From positions 620,001 through 684,000 of the forward strand of contig NZ_CP013374.1 in assembly GCF_001522585.2 (NCBI RefSeq): DNA of 64,000 nt, written 5' to 3'. The stretch is from Burkholderia sp. NRF60-BP8. GTDB taxonomy: Bacteria > Pseudomonadota > Gammaproteobacteria > Burkholderiales > Burkholderiaceae. Under the pieces are notes generated by a model. That model did no database searches and had not been told where the DNA came from. It saw only the letters and a program-made list of their open reading frames with translations. Of the stretch, positions 26,908-34,514 are shown piece by piece. The position numbers and the translations under genes were made by a program. Position 1 is the first letter of the stretch. Each line of letters starts with the position of its first letter.

Positions 26908-28116
26908 CTACTCCTTCACGAACAGCTTGCGCGGCACGTTGCAGAACGTCTCGACGCCGGTCTCGGTGATCAGGATGCTTTCCGTGATCTCCAGCCCCCA
27001 GTCGTCGAGCCACAGCCCGGGCATGAAATGGAACGTCATGCCGGGTTCGAGCACCGTACGGTCGCCCGGACGCAGGCTCATCGTGCGCTCGCCCCAGTCG
27101 GGCGGATAGCTCGCGCCGATCGGATAGCCGCAGCGGCTGTCCTTCTCGATGCCCGCGCGGCGCAGCACCGCGAAGAATGCGTTCGCGATGTCCTCGCATA
27201 CGTTGCCCGGCTTCGCGGCCGCGAGTCCCGCTTCGATGCCCTCGACCACCGCGCGCTCGCCGTCGATGAAGTGCGCGGGCGGCTTGCCGAGATAGACGGT
27301 GCGCGACAGCGGGCAGTGATAGCGGCGGTAGCAGCCGGCAATCTCGAAGAACGTGCCGGCGCCGCGCGAGAACGTCGAGTCGTCCCAGGTCAGGTGCGGC
27401 GCGGCCGCGTCCGCGCCGGTCGGCAGCAGCGGGACGATCGCCGGATAATCGCCGCCGAAGCCGTCCGCGCCGCCGATGCCGGTCGCATAGATCTGCGCGA
27501 CCAGGTCGCTTTTCTTCATGCCCGGCTCGATCGTCTCGACGATGTGCGCATGCATCCGCTCGACGATGCGCGCGGCCACGCGCATGTACTCGATCTCGCG
27601 CGGCGACTTCACCGCGCGCTGCCAGTTGACGAGTGCGGTCGCATCGAGCCAGCGCGCGGCCGGCAGATGCTGCTGCAGCGACGCGTACGCCGCCGCGCTG
27701 AAGTAGTAGTTGTCGAGCTCGACGCCGATGCGCAGCGTGCTCCAGCCGCGCGCCGCGATCACCTCGGTCGACAGGTAATCCATCGGGTGGCGCGCGGTCG
27801 ACTGCACGTAATGATCGGGATAGCCGACGATATTCTCGTGCGCCATGAACGCGGTGCGCTTCGCGCCGTTCGCGTCCTGGCCGCGGCCGAACCACACGGG
27901 TTCGCCGTCCAGCGCCAGCAGCACGCACTGGTGCACGTAGAACGACCAGCCGTCGTAGCCGGTCAGCCAGCTCATGTTGGTGGGGTCGGTAACGATCAGC
28001 AGGTCGATGCCGGCCCGCTCCATCGCCGCGCGCGTCTTCGCGATGCGCGCGGCATATTCGCTGCGCGCGAACGCGAGACGCGGCGCGGCGTTCTGGGTTT
28101 CGATGACTGCGGACAT
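26908..28116 (-). CDS. doeA: Ectoine hydrolase (DoeA/EutD, M24 pita-bread family)
   Basis: A 402-residue protein of the M24 creatinase/aminopeptidase P-like fold: N-terminal domain about 1-160 with MSWLTGYDGWSFYVHQCVLL, C-terminal pita-bread domain with GTFFEIAGCYRRYHCPLSRTVYLG and LEPGMTFHFMPGLWLDDWGLEITESILITETG. DoeA opens the ectoine ring to N-acetyl-L-2,4-diaminobutyrate. Some usual metal-ligand positions of M24 peptidases look substituted, in line with a hydrolase that is not a peptidase. The start at 28116 follows AGGAGA. It is coupled to doeB. Confidence 0.9.
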   Translation of the reverse strand: MSAVIETQNAAPRLAFARSEYAARIAKTRAAMERAGIDLLIVTDPTNMSWLTGYDGWSFYVHQCVLLALDGEPVWFGRGQDANGAKRTAFMAHENIVGYPDHYVQSTARHPMDYLSTEVIAARGWSTLRIGVELDNYYFSAAAYASLQQHLPAARWLDATALVNWQRAVKSPREIEYMRVAARIVERMHAHIVETIEPGMKKSDLVAQIYATGIGGADGFGGDYPAIVPLLPTGADAAAPHLTWDDSTFSRGAGTFFEIAGCYRRYHCPLSRTVYLGKPPAHFIDGERAVVEGIEAGLAAAKPGNVCEDIANAFFAVLRRAGIEKDSRCGYPIGASYPPDWGERTMSLRPGDRTVLEPGMTFHFMPGLWLDDWGLEITESILITETGVETFCNVPRKLFVKE

Positions 28117-28126
28117 CTGTCTCCTC

Positions 28127-29131
28127 TCAAGTCGTGAGGTCGTTGTGAAAAATCGTGCCCACTTCCGCCGCGCGGGCGCGTTGCAGCGCGAGCACGGCAA
28201 TCGCGGTGTCCTGCGCGCCGGTGCCGGTCAGGTCGCAGATCGTGATGTCGTCGCGATGCGTGCGGCCGTCGCAACGGCCGGTAATCACTTCGCCGAGTTC
28301 GGGAAACACGGCGTCGGCCGCGACGGCCCCGGCCGCGATCGCGTGCGCGAGTTCGCCGGCCACGCGGGTCTGCTGCAGCCGGTCGCAGAAATAGCGTGCG
28401 GCGCCGAACACCGACGGCGCGAGTTCGGTCTTGTAATCGGCGTCCGAACCCATCGCCGTCACGTGCAGCCCGGGATGCAGGTCTTCCGCGTGCACGAGCG
28501 GTGCGCGGCTCGGTGTGGTCGTCACCGCGATGTCCGCGTCGGCCAGCGCCGCTCGCACCGAGCGCGCGACCGTCGCGTCGATGCCGTGCGTCGCGCGCAC
28601 GTCGGCCGCGAATGCCGTGGCCCGCGCGGTATCGCGCGCCCACACCGTCACGTGCGTGATGTCGCGCACGAGCCTCAGCGCGGCGAGCTGCAACCGCGCC
28701 TGCTCGCCCGCGCCGACGATCGCCGCGCGGTGCGCATCGGCCCGCGCGAGCCGGCGCGCGGCCACCGCGCCGGCCGCCGCGGTGCGTACGGCCGTCAGGT
28801 AGCCGTTGTCGAGCAGGACGGCCTCGGTCAGGCCGGTGCGCGCGGACAGCACGAGCATCAGCCCGTTCAGGCTCGGCAGCCCGAGCGACGGGTTGTCGAA
28901 AAAGCCCGGGCTGACCTTGATCGCGAAGCTGTCGAAGCGCGGCAGGTACGCCGTCTTCACGTCCACTTCGGCGTCGCGCGCCGGCAGCGCGAGATTCAGA
29001 ATCGGCGGCATTACGACCGCGTCGGTCGCGAGCGATGCGAACGCGGCCTCGACCTGGTCGATCGCGGCGAGATCGAGCGGCACCAGCGCACGCAGTTGCG
29101 CCTGACCGAGCAACGTGACGGGATGGGCCAT
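28127..29131 (-). CDS. eutC: EutC, ornithine cyclodeaminase-like enzyme of hydroxyectoine catabolism
   Basis: A 334-residue member of the ornithine cyclodeaminase/mu-crystallin family. The Rossmann NAD(P)-binding loop is AAIVGAGEQARLQLAALRLV (about residues 137-156), and the substrate region KTAYLPRFDSFAIKVSPGFFDN is visible. In ectoine-utilising bacteria EutC is one of the enzymes proposed to turn hydroxyectoine into ectoine together with EutB. It starts one base after the eutB stop and lies 10 bases upstream of doeA, confirming one transcription unit. As an isolated sequence it could also be an alanine dehydrogenase-type enzyme. Confidence 0.86.
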   Translation of the reverse strand: MAHPVTLLGQAQLRALVPLDLAAIDQVEAAFASLATDAVVMPPILNLALPARDAEVDVKTAYLPRFDSFAIKVSPGFFDNPSLGLPSLNGLMLVLSARTGLTEAVLLDNGYLTAVRTAAAGAVAARRLARADAHRAAIVGAGEQARLQLAALRLVRDITHVTVWARDTARATAFAADVRATHGIDATVARSVRAALADADIAVTTTPSRAPLVHAEDLHPGLHVTAMGSDADYKTELAPSVFGAARYFCDRLQQTRVAGELAHAIAAGAVAADAVFPELGEVITGRCDGRTHRDDITICDLTGTGAQDTAIAVLALQRARAAEVGTIFHNDLTT

Positions 29132-29132
29132 G

Positions 29133-30104
29133 TCAGTTCTCCGAAACGAGCCGGCGATGCACGGCCATGTCGATGTTCGCGCCGCTCACGACGACCACGA
29201 TCGGGCCGTTGCGGTCGCGGCGCACGATCCGCTCGTCCAGCAACGCGGCGAGGCCGACCGCGCCCGCACCTTCGACGACGAGCCGCTCTTCCCGATACGC
29301 ATGCGCGATGCCGCGTGCGATGGACGGCTCGTCGAGCAGCACGACGTCGTCGGCCAACGCGCGCGTCATGTCGAACGTGTAGCGATTGTCGAGGCCGATG
29401 CCGCCGCCGAGCGAATCGGCCAGCGTGGGCTGCTCGTCGACGTCGACCGGGCGGCCGGCCGCGAGGCTCGCGTGCATCGCGGCGCCGCGCACCATCGATA
29501 CGCCGATCACCTCGATCGGCGGCCGGATCGCCTTCGCGGCAAACGCGACGCCGCTGAACAGGCCGCCGCCCGACAGCGGCACGACGAGCGTCGCCGTATC
29601 GGGCAGCGCCTCAAGTATCTCGACGCCGATCGTCGCCTGGCCCGCGATGATGCGCGGATCGTCGAACGGCGGCACGTACGCATGGCCTTCGTCGCGCGCG
29701 AGGCGCCGCGCTTCGACCTGCGCGTCGTCCTGGCTGTCGCCCGCGATCACCACGCGCGCGCCGAGCGCCGCGACTGCGTCGACCTTGTTGGCCGGCACCA
29801 GCGACGACATGCAGACGGCCGCGTCGATGCCGAGCGCGCGTGCCGCATGCGCGACCGCGCGGCCGTGGTTGCCGGTCGACGCGGTGACCACGCGCGTCAC
29901 GCCCTGCGCCGCGAGTTCCGCGAGCGCGTTGGTTGCGCCGCGCAGCTTGAAGCTGCCGGTCGGCTGCAGCGTTTCGAGCTTCAGGTGGACGGGCGCGCCA
30001 ACGCGCGCGGACAGCGCGGCGGACGCGACGAGCGGCGTACCGTCGGCGCGCCCGGCGAGGCGGCGGCGCGCACGGTAGACGTCGGACAGCGACAGGAAGG
30101 ACAT
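29133..30104 (-). CDS. eutB: EutB, threonine dehydratase-like PLP enzyme of hydroxyectoine catabolism
   Basis: A 323-residue fold-type II PLP enzyme. The Schiff-base Lys is in PTGSFKLRGATNAL, the substrate loop is STGNHGRAVAHAA and the phosphate cup is PLSGGGLFSG. In ectoine clusters this threonine/serine dehydratase relative works with EutC on hydroxyectoine; outside them it would be called hydroxyaspartate or threonine dehydratase. The start at 30104 is the first ATG and follows GAGG. First gene of the seven-gene operon; its promoter must lie in the 107 bases before it, next to repeated AATGT motifs. Confidence 0.87.
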   Translation of the reverse strand: MSFLSLSDVYRARRRLAGRADGTPLVASAALSARVGAPVHLKLETLQPTGSFKLRGATNALAELAAQGVTRVVTASTGNHGRAVAHAARALGIDAAVCMSSLVPANKVDAVAALGARVVIAGDSQDDAQVEARRLARDEGHAYVPPFDDPRIIAGQATIGVEILEALPDTATLVVPLSGGGLFSGVAFAAKAIRPPIEVIGVSMVRGAAMHASLAAGRPVDVDEQPTLADSLGGGIGLDNRYTFDMTRALADDVVLLDEPSIARGIAHAYREERLVVEGAGAVGLAALLDERIVRRDRNGPIVVVVSGANIDMAVHRRLVSEN

Positions 30105-30124
30105 GGAACGCACGCCTCGCGACG

Positions 30125-30174
30125 AATGTGATGCGATCCAGTCTAATGTTCCAAATCGCGCTTTCGAATGTCCT
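30125..30174. promoter_or_regulatory. AATGT direct repeats upstream of eutB, possible EnuR operator
   Basis: Three AATGT elements start at 30125, 30145 and 30167, spaced 20 and 22 bases, thus on roughly one face of the helix. The last, AATGTCCTGATACATT, resembles ATTGTCCTAGTGCAAT upstream of enuR (11 of 16 identical). MocR-family regulators commonly bind spaced direct repeats. The function is inferred. Confidence 0.4.
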
Positions 30175-30211
30175 GATACATTGCGCGCGACGTCGCGGCA
30201 GCGCCGCCGGT

Positions 30212-31624
30212 TCAGTGGAAATCGTTCAGGTGCGGATACTGTTCGAACACGCCCGCGATGGTCTCGAGCGCCGCGTTGCATGCGGCATCCGACGTTTCGG
30301 CGCCGATGCAGACGCGCACCGCGTTCGGCCGCTCCGTGCCGCCGACGAGAAACGGATCGGGCGACGTCACCGCGATCTTGCGGGTGCGCAATTCGCGAAC
30401 GAGCCGCTCGGCCTGCCAGTAGTCGGGCACGCGCAGCCAAGCCGAAAGCGCGTTCGGGTGCGCACCGAGCACATACGGCCCGAGCGCGGCCTTCACCATC
30501 TCCTGGCGTACCGCGAGCCGCCGGCGCTGCAGTTCGACGAGCCGCCGCGCGGTGCCGTCGGCGATCCAGCGCGTCGCGATCTCCGCGATCGGCGACGTCG
30601 CCATCCAGCTGCTCACGCGCAGCACGCTCTCGACGCGCAACGCGAGCCGCCGCGGCATCGCGAGATAGCCGGTGCGCAACCCGGTCAGCACCGATTTCGT
30701 CATGCTCGTGCAGTAGAAGCCGAGCTCCGGAATCAGGCCGGCGATCGGCGTGCCCGTCTTCTCCGGGAGCGGGCCGTACACGTCGTCCTCGATCACGTAC
30801 ACGCCGTAGCGCGTCGCGATGCGCGCGATCGACCGCCGCCGCGACTCGGTCATCAGCGACACGGTCGGGTTATTGAGGGTCGGCGTACACACGAGCGCGC
30901 TGATCCGCTCGCCGTCGCACATCTCCTCGAAATGTTCGGGACGAATGCCGTGCTCGTCCATCTCGAGCCCTTTCAGCGTAAACCCGAGCACGTTCGCGGA
31001 GCCGATCACGCCGTGATCGGTCAGGCTCTCGCACAACACGGTATCGCCCGGCCCGACGATCGACGCGAGCGCGAGAAAGATCCCGTGCGCCGCGCCGTTC
31101 GTGACCAGCAGCGATTCGCGATGCACCGGCATGTTCAGCGACGCGAGCCACGCGGCGCCGGCGTCGCGATGCGCGTCGAGGCCGGCGATCGGCCGGAACG
31201 AGCGGATCCACGGCTGATCGTCGGTGCCGGCCAGCGCCGCGCACACGCTTCGCCACGCGGCATCGTGCTCCGGCGTGTGCACGATGCGGGCGATCGAGAA
31301 GTCGACCAGTTCGCGCTCGGTCGTATCGAGGATGTAGTTCGACATCGATTCGGTCACGCGCGCGGCCACGAAGCTGCCGCGGCCGACCTCGCAGCGGATC
31401 AGCCCCTGGCGCTCCAACTCCTTGTATGCGTTGGTGACGGTCTGCACGCTGACGCCGAGGCTCGACGCGACGTCGCGCTGCGGCGCGAGCCGCGCGCCCG
31501 GCGCAAGCGCGCCGTTTTCGATGTCGCTGGCGATCGCCTTCACGAGCCGCTTGTATTTCGACTCGATGCCGTGCACCGCGCCGATCGCGTCGCGCCAGCC
31601 TGCCGATACCTCGGTCCGTCCCAT
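30212..31624 (-). CDS. enuR: EnuR, MocR/GntR-type PLP-dependent regulator of ectoine utilisation
   Basis: A 470-residue MocR-type protein: GntR winged HTH (residues about 22-85, QRDVASSLGVSVQTVTNAYKELERQG) joined to an aminotransferase fold-I domain. The probable PLP Lys is residue 310 in YCTSMTKSVLTG, near the reported Lys302 of a characterised EnuR; YVIEDDVYGPL supplies the PLP-ring Asp. EnuR represses ectoine catabolic genes until the intermediates ADABA or DABA bind the PLP. It lies directly upstream of eutB on the same strand, the standard place. The start at 31624 follows GGAG. Confidence 0.9.
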   Translation of the reverse strand: MGRTEVSAGWRDAIGAVHGIESKYKRLVKAIASDIENGALAPGARLAPQRDVASSLGVSVQTVTNAYKELERQGLIRCEVGRGSFVAARVTESMSNYILDTTERELVDFSIARIVHTPEHDAAWRSVCAALAGTDDQPWIRSFRPIAGLDAHRDAGAAWLASLNMPVHRESLLVTNGAAHGIFLALASIVGPGDTVLCESLTDHGVIGSANVLGFTLKGLEMDEHGIRPEHFEEMCDGERISALVCTPTLNNPTVSLMTESRRRSIARIATRYGVYVIEDDVYGPLPEKTGTPIAGLIPELGFYCTSMTKSVLTGLRTGYLAMPRRLALRVESVLRVSSWMATSPIAEIATRWIADGTARRLVELQRRRLAVRQEMVKAALGPYVLGAHPNALSAWLRVPDYWQAERLVRELRTRKIAVTSPDPFLVGGTERPNAVRVCIGAETSDAACNAALETIAGVFEQYPHLNDFH

Positions 31625-31679
31625 CTCGATGTCTCCGTCGTGGCTTGCGCATGGTCGCTCAGAAAGCCACCCCGAAAAT

Positions 31680-31695
31680 ATTGTCCTAGTGCAAT
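31680..31695. promoter_or_regulatory. Partial palindrome upstream of enuR
   Basis: ATTGTCCTAGTGCAAT fits the symmetric pattern ATTG-N2-CTAG-N2-CAAT and lies 56 bases before the enuR start. It shares TGTCCT and the ending CA-T with the element at 30167-30182 near eutB. Candidate autoregulatory EnuR site. Confidence 0.35.
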
Positions 31696-31770
31696 CGCGC
31701 GCGAAAGCAGGACTTGCGGGTCGAATCGGCGGTGCAATCGGCGTGCCCGGCAAGGGGACGGGCCGGTCTT

Positions 31771-32613
31771 TTATTGTTCGGACGAATGTCGCGGGCTGCC
31801 TACCCGCGCAGAATGGGCCAGAATGCGCCGCGCCTTCAGGATCACCGGCGTGTCGATCATCCTGCCGTCGAGCGCGACCGCCGCGCCGCCGCTCGCCTCG
31901 ACGGCATCGAGCACGCGCCGCGCCCACGCCTGTTCCGCGTCGGTCCACGCATAGGCGCGGTGCACCGCGTCGAGCTGCTTCGGGTGAATGCACAGTTTCC
32001 CGCCGAAGCCGAACCGCCGCGCGTCGCGCGCATGCCGTTCGATCGCGGCGGGATCGTCGATGAACGTCGACACGCCGTCGACCGGCGGCGCGATCCCCGC
32101 CAGCCGCGACGCGAGCACGATCCGCGAGCGGAACGCGTTCAGCGCTTCGCCGTCGCCGTCGATCCCGAGATCGACCTGGAAATCGAGCGTGCCGAACGCC
32201 ACGCGCACGACGCGCGGCGCGGCACACACCTGATCGAGCCCCGCGATGCCGGCCGCCGTCTCGACGATCGGCAGCAGTTCGAGCGCACGATGCGCGTGAG
32301 CGAGCACCGCGTCCACCTGCGCACGCGTGTCGCACTTCGGCAGCATCACGCCGGCCACGCCCGGATGCACGGCGATCACCGCGATGTCGTCGGCGAACCA
32401 TGCGGTGTCGGCTGCATTCACGCGCACCCACACGGGCCGCGCGGCATCGAGTTGCGCGACGACCGCGTCGCGCGCCGCCGGCTTGCCGTCCGGCGGCACC
32501 GCATCCTCGAGATCGACGATCACCGCGTCGGCGCCGGCCGCCCGCGCCTTCTCGAAGCGTTCCGGACGATTGCCGGGAACGAACAGCCACGAACGGGCGG
32601 ACGCGGACGTCAT
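31771..32613 (-). CDS. CoA-ester lyase (HpcH/HpaI, CitE-like)
   Basis: A 280-residue TIM-barrel lyase of the citrate lyase beta-subunit/malyl-CoA lyase family. Motifs: RSWLFVPGNRPERFEKA, the metal/substrate-binding VIVDLEDAVPP, LLPIVETAAGI and GKLCIHPKQL. Such enzymes cleave citramalyl-CoA, malyl-CoA or similar thioesters. It starts with an ATGA overlap at the stop of an acyl-CoA dehydrogenase remnant and follows a MaoC-type hydratase gene, so the set resembles mesaconyl/itaconyl-CoA pathways. The CoA-transferase usual in such sets is absent. The substrate is inferred only. Confidence 0.88.
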   Translation of the reverse strand: MTSASARSWLFVPGNRPERFEKARAAGADAVIVDLEDAVPPDGKPAARDAVVAQLDAARPVWVRVNAADTAWFADDIAVIAVHPGVAGVMLPKCDTRAQVDAVLAHAHRALELLPIVETAAGIAGLDQVCAAPRVVRVAFGTLDFQVDLGIDGDGEALNAFRSRIVLASRLAGIAPPVDGVSTFIDDPAAIERHARDARRFGFGGKLCIHPKQLDAVHRAYAWTDAEQAWARRVLDAVEASGGAAVALDGRMIDTPVILKARRILAHSARVGSPRHSSEQ

Positions 32614-32813
32614 GCCGAGGCCTCCGGAAACAGCGTGCCGATCGCGTCGCACGACGTGGCCTGCCGCGCGTCGGCAAGGAGCCGCTCGACCTCGGCGTCG
32701 GGATAGCCGCGTGCGTCGTCGATCCGGCGGAAATACTCGCCGGGAAACGGGCTGCACAGGTCGCGCACCGCTTCGCGGATGTCCTGGCACGGGTCGTGTT
32801 GCGTCGTCTGCAT
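32610..32813 (-). pseudogene. Acyl-CoA dehydrogenase remnant (N-terminal fragment)
   Basis: A 67-residue frame whose first 50 residues (DIREAVRDLCSPFPGEYFRRIDDARGYPDAEV) match the opening helix region of acyl-CoA dehydrogenases, normally about 380-400 residues. After residue 50 it turns into unrelated sequence and stops, so more than 80% of the gene, including the flavin and catalytic-base regions, is missing. The flanking MaoC and CoA-lyase genes abut it with overlapping or near-overlapping ends, so an internal deletion within an operon is the likely cause. Translation could start at 32813, or at 32855 with an ATGA overlap with the MaoC stop (81 residues). Confidence 0.7.
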
Positions 32814-32851
32814 GTCCGTCGTCGATGAAGGAAGGAAAGGCAGCAAGCGCG

Positions 32852-33712
32852 TCATACGAGGGTCGCCGTGGCCTGCATCGTCAGCCAGCCGTCGCGATCT
32901 TTCGCCCACAGCTCGATCGTGCGGCCGTCGTCCGACGGCTTGCCGCACAGCGCGAACGGCTCCGAATCGAAGGTCGGGCGCACCGCGCGGAACGCGAAGC
33001 TCGCGAGCGTCGCGTCCGGCCGTTCGCGGTGCACGAGATCGACGAGCAGCGTCGCGATCAGCGGGCCGTGCACGACGAGCCCCGGATAACCTTCTTCGTG
33101 CGTCACGTAGCGGCGGTCGTAGTGGATGCGATGGCCGTTGAAGGTCAGCGCCGAATAGCGGAACAGCATCACCGCGTCGGCCGTGACCGTACGCGACCAC
33201 GTCTCGCCCACGGGCGGCGCGACCGGCTTCGGCGCAGGCGCACTTGCGTGCGGCGCGTCGCGATAGACGATGTCGTGCTCTTCCTCGACGCACAGCGCGC
33301 CGCCGGATTCGATCCGGTGCTGCACCGTCACGAACACGAGCCGGCCGCTGCGGCCCGTCTTGTCCTCGATGTTCGCGATCGTCGATTCGCGCGTCGCGCG
33401 CTGCCCCGCACGCAGCGGCGCATGGAACGTCAGCCGGCCGCCGGCCCACATGCGGCGCGGCAGCGGCACCGGCGGCAGGAAGCCGCCGCGCTTCGGGTGA
33501 CCGTCCGGGCCGACCTCGGCCAGCGGCGCGATCGGCAGGAAGTAGAGCCAGTGCCACATCGGCGGCACGACGTCGCCGGGCGACGGGCGATCGAGCGTGG
33601 CGGCCAGCGCGTTCAGCGGGAACGCGGTGATGTCGTCGCCGAGCGTTTCGGTCTTGCCGAGCCACGCGTCGAGCGATGCGGACGTGGCGGGCTGCGAGGA
33701 TGAGGTCGACAC
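32852..33712 (-). CDS. MaoC/FAS1-like acyl-CoA hydratase (mesaconyl-C4-CoA hydratase-like)
   Basis: A 286-residue two-hotdog enoyl-CoA hydratase. The N-terminal half carries the FAS1-like dehydratase region (PPMWHWLYFLP, GGFLPPVPLPRRMWAGGRLTF), and the C-terminal half has RYSALTFNGHRIHYDRRYVTHEEGYPGLVVHGPLIA, with the catalytic Asp/His motif of MaoC proteins. Related enzymes hydrate mesaconyl-C4-CoA or itaconyl-CoA. The start is taken as a GTG at 33712 with GGAGG seven bases before it; an ATG at 33754 would add 14 residues. First gene of the truncated CoA-thioester operon. Confidence 0.85.
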   Translation of the reverse strand: MSTSSSQPATSASLDAWLGKTETLGDDITAFPLNALAATLDRPSPGDVVPPMWHWLYFLPIAPLAEVGPDGHPKRGGFLPPVPLPRRMWAGGRLTFHAPLRAGQRATRESTIANIEDKTGRSGRLVFVTVQHRIESGGALCVEEEHDIVYRDAPHASAPAPKPVAPPVGETWSRTVTADAVMLFRYSALTFNGHRIHYDRRYVTHEEGYPGLVVHGPLIATLLVDLVHRERPDATLASFAFRAVRPTFDSEPFALCGKPSDDGRTIELWAKDRDGWLTMQATATLV

Positions 33713-34034
33713 GGGCGGAGCCTCCGGTGCGCTTGCAATGGCCCCAATATGCACGCCGCGCGCGGGTTCGTGAAGTCGGCTTTCCCGAACCGGGACTTCG
33801 TATTTGCTTGACGCGGCCGTGCGTCGTGCTTCCGGGCGGTTCTCGTCTGACTATTCAATATAGTCGCCGCGCGGGACGTGGGCGGTTCGGGGTCGCCAGC
33901 CTTACGGCTTGCCCCCGGCCGGCACGCCGCCTAAATTGCTTCAGACGGGCCGGCCGTGCCGCATACGACGTGTCATCCGGGTGACGAAAAACGATAGTTT
34001 GCTATCGAATGTTTTTGCCCCTATCATCTCGCCC
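33713..34034. other. Divergent promoter region between MaoC and MarR genes
   Basis: No gene is recognisable in these 322 bases. The part before the MarR start is AT-richer (GACGAAAAACGATAGTTTGCTATCGAA..., from 33981), containing the inverted repeat CGATAG-TTTG-CTATCG at 33991-34006, a possible MarR operator overlapping its own promoter. Confidence 0.5.
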
Positions 34035-34514
34035 ATGACCAATCTGCACGACCTCCGCCTCGCCGTCAGCAGCCTGCTCGTGCTCACCGCGCGCAAGTGG
34101 CGCCGCACCAGCGACGGCGTGCTGACCGCGTACAACGTATCCGAGGCGTGCGCGACGCCGCTGCTGATCGCCGGCCGCCTCGGCGAAGGCGTGCGGCAAG
34201 GCACGCTCGCCGAGCACGTCGGCATCGAAGGGCCGTCGCTCGTGCGCCTGCTCGACCAATTGTGCGCGGCCGGCCTCGCCCGCCGCGACGAGGATCCGCA
34301 CGATCGTCGAGCGAAGACGATCTCGCTGACGGCCGCCGGCCGCGCAATCACCGCGAAGATGGAGGAAGACCTGCGCGCGCTGCGCGCACAGGTGCTCAAG
34401 GGCGTGTCGCGCGCCGATCTCGAAGCGACGCTGCGCGTGCTGAACGCGTTCAACGCGGCCGATCTGCATCCTTCGGCGTCGCACCCGTCCCGCCCCGTCG
34501 ATTCCGCGTCATGA
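34035..34514 (+). CDS. MarR-family regulator of the FUSC efflux operon
   Basis: A 159-residue winged-HTH regulator; the wHTH spans about residues 45-110 (GTLAEHVGIEGPSLVRLLDQLCAAGLARRDEDPHDRRAKTISLTAAG), including the DPxDRRAKxxxLT wing typical of MarR. Its stop overlaps the next start as ATGA, so it is the first gene of the four-component efflux operon and probably its autorepressor, responding to an aromatic acid or drug. The inverted repeat CGATAG/CTATCG, 29 bases before the start, is a candidate operator. Confidence 0.9.
   Translation: MTNLHDLRLAVSSLLVLTARKWRRTSDGVLTAYNVSEACATPLLIAGRLGEGVRQGTLAEHVGIEGPSLVRLLDQLCAAGLARRDEDPHDRRAKTISLTAAGRAITAKMEEDLRALRAQVLKGVSRADLEATLRVLNAFNAADLHPSASHPSRPVDSAS

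Noticed and set aside
31771..32613. Assignment of the CoA-ester lyase to itaconate degradation (Ccl)
   Set aside because: The CoA-transferase is missing and the dehydrogenase is broken, so the substrate cannot be decided.
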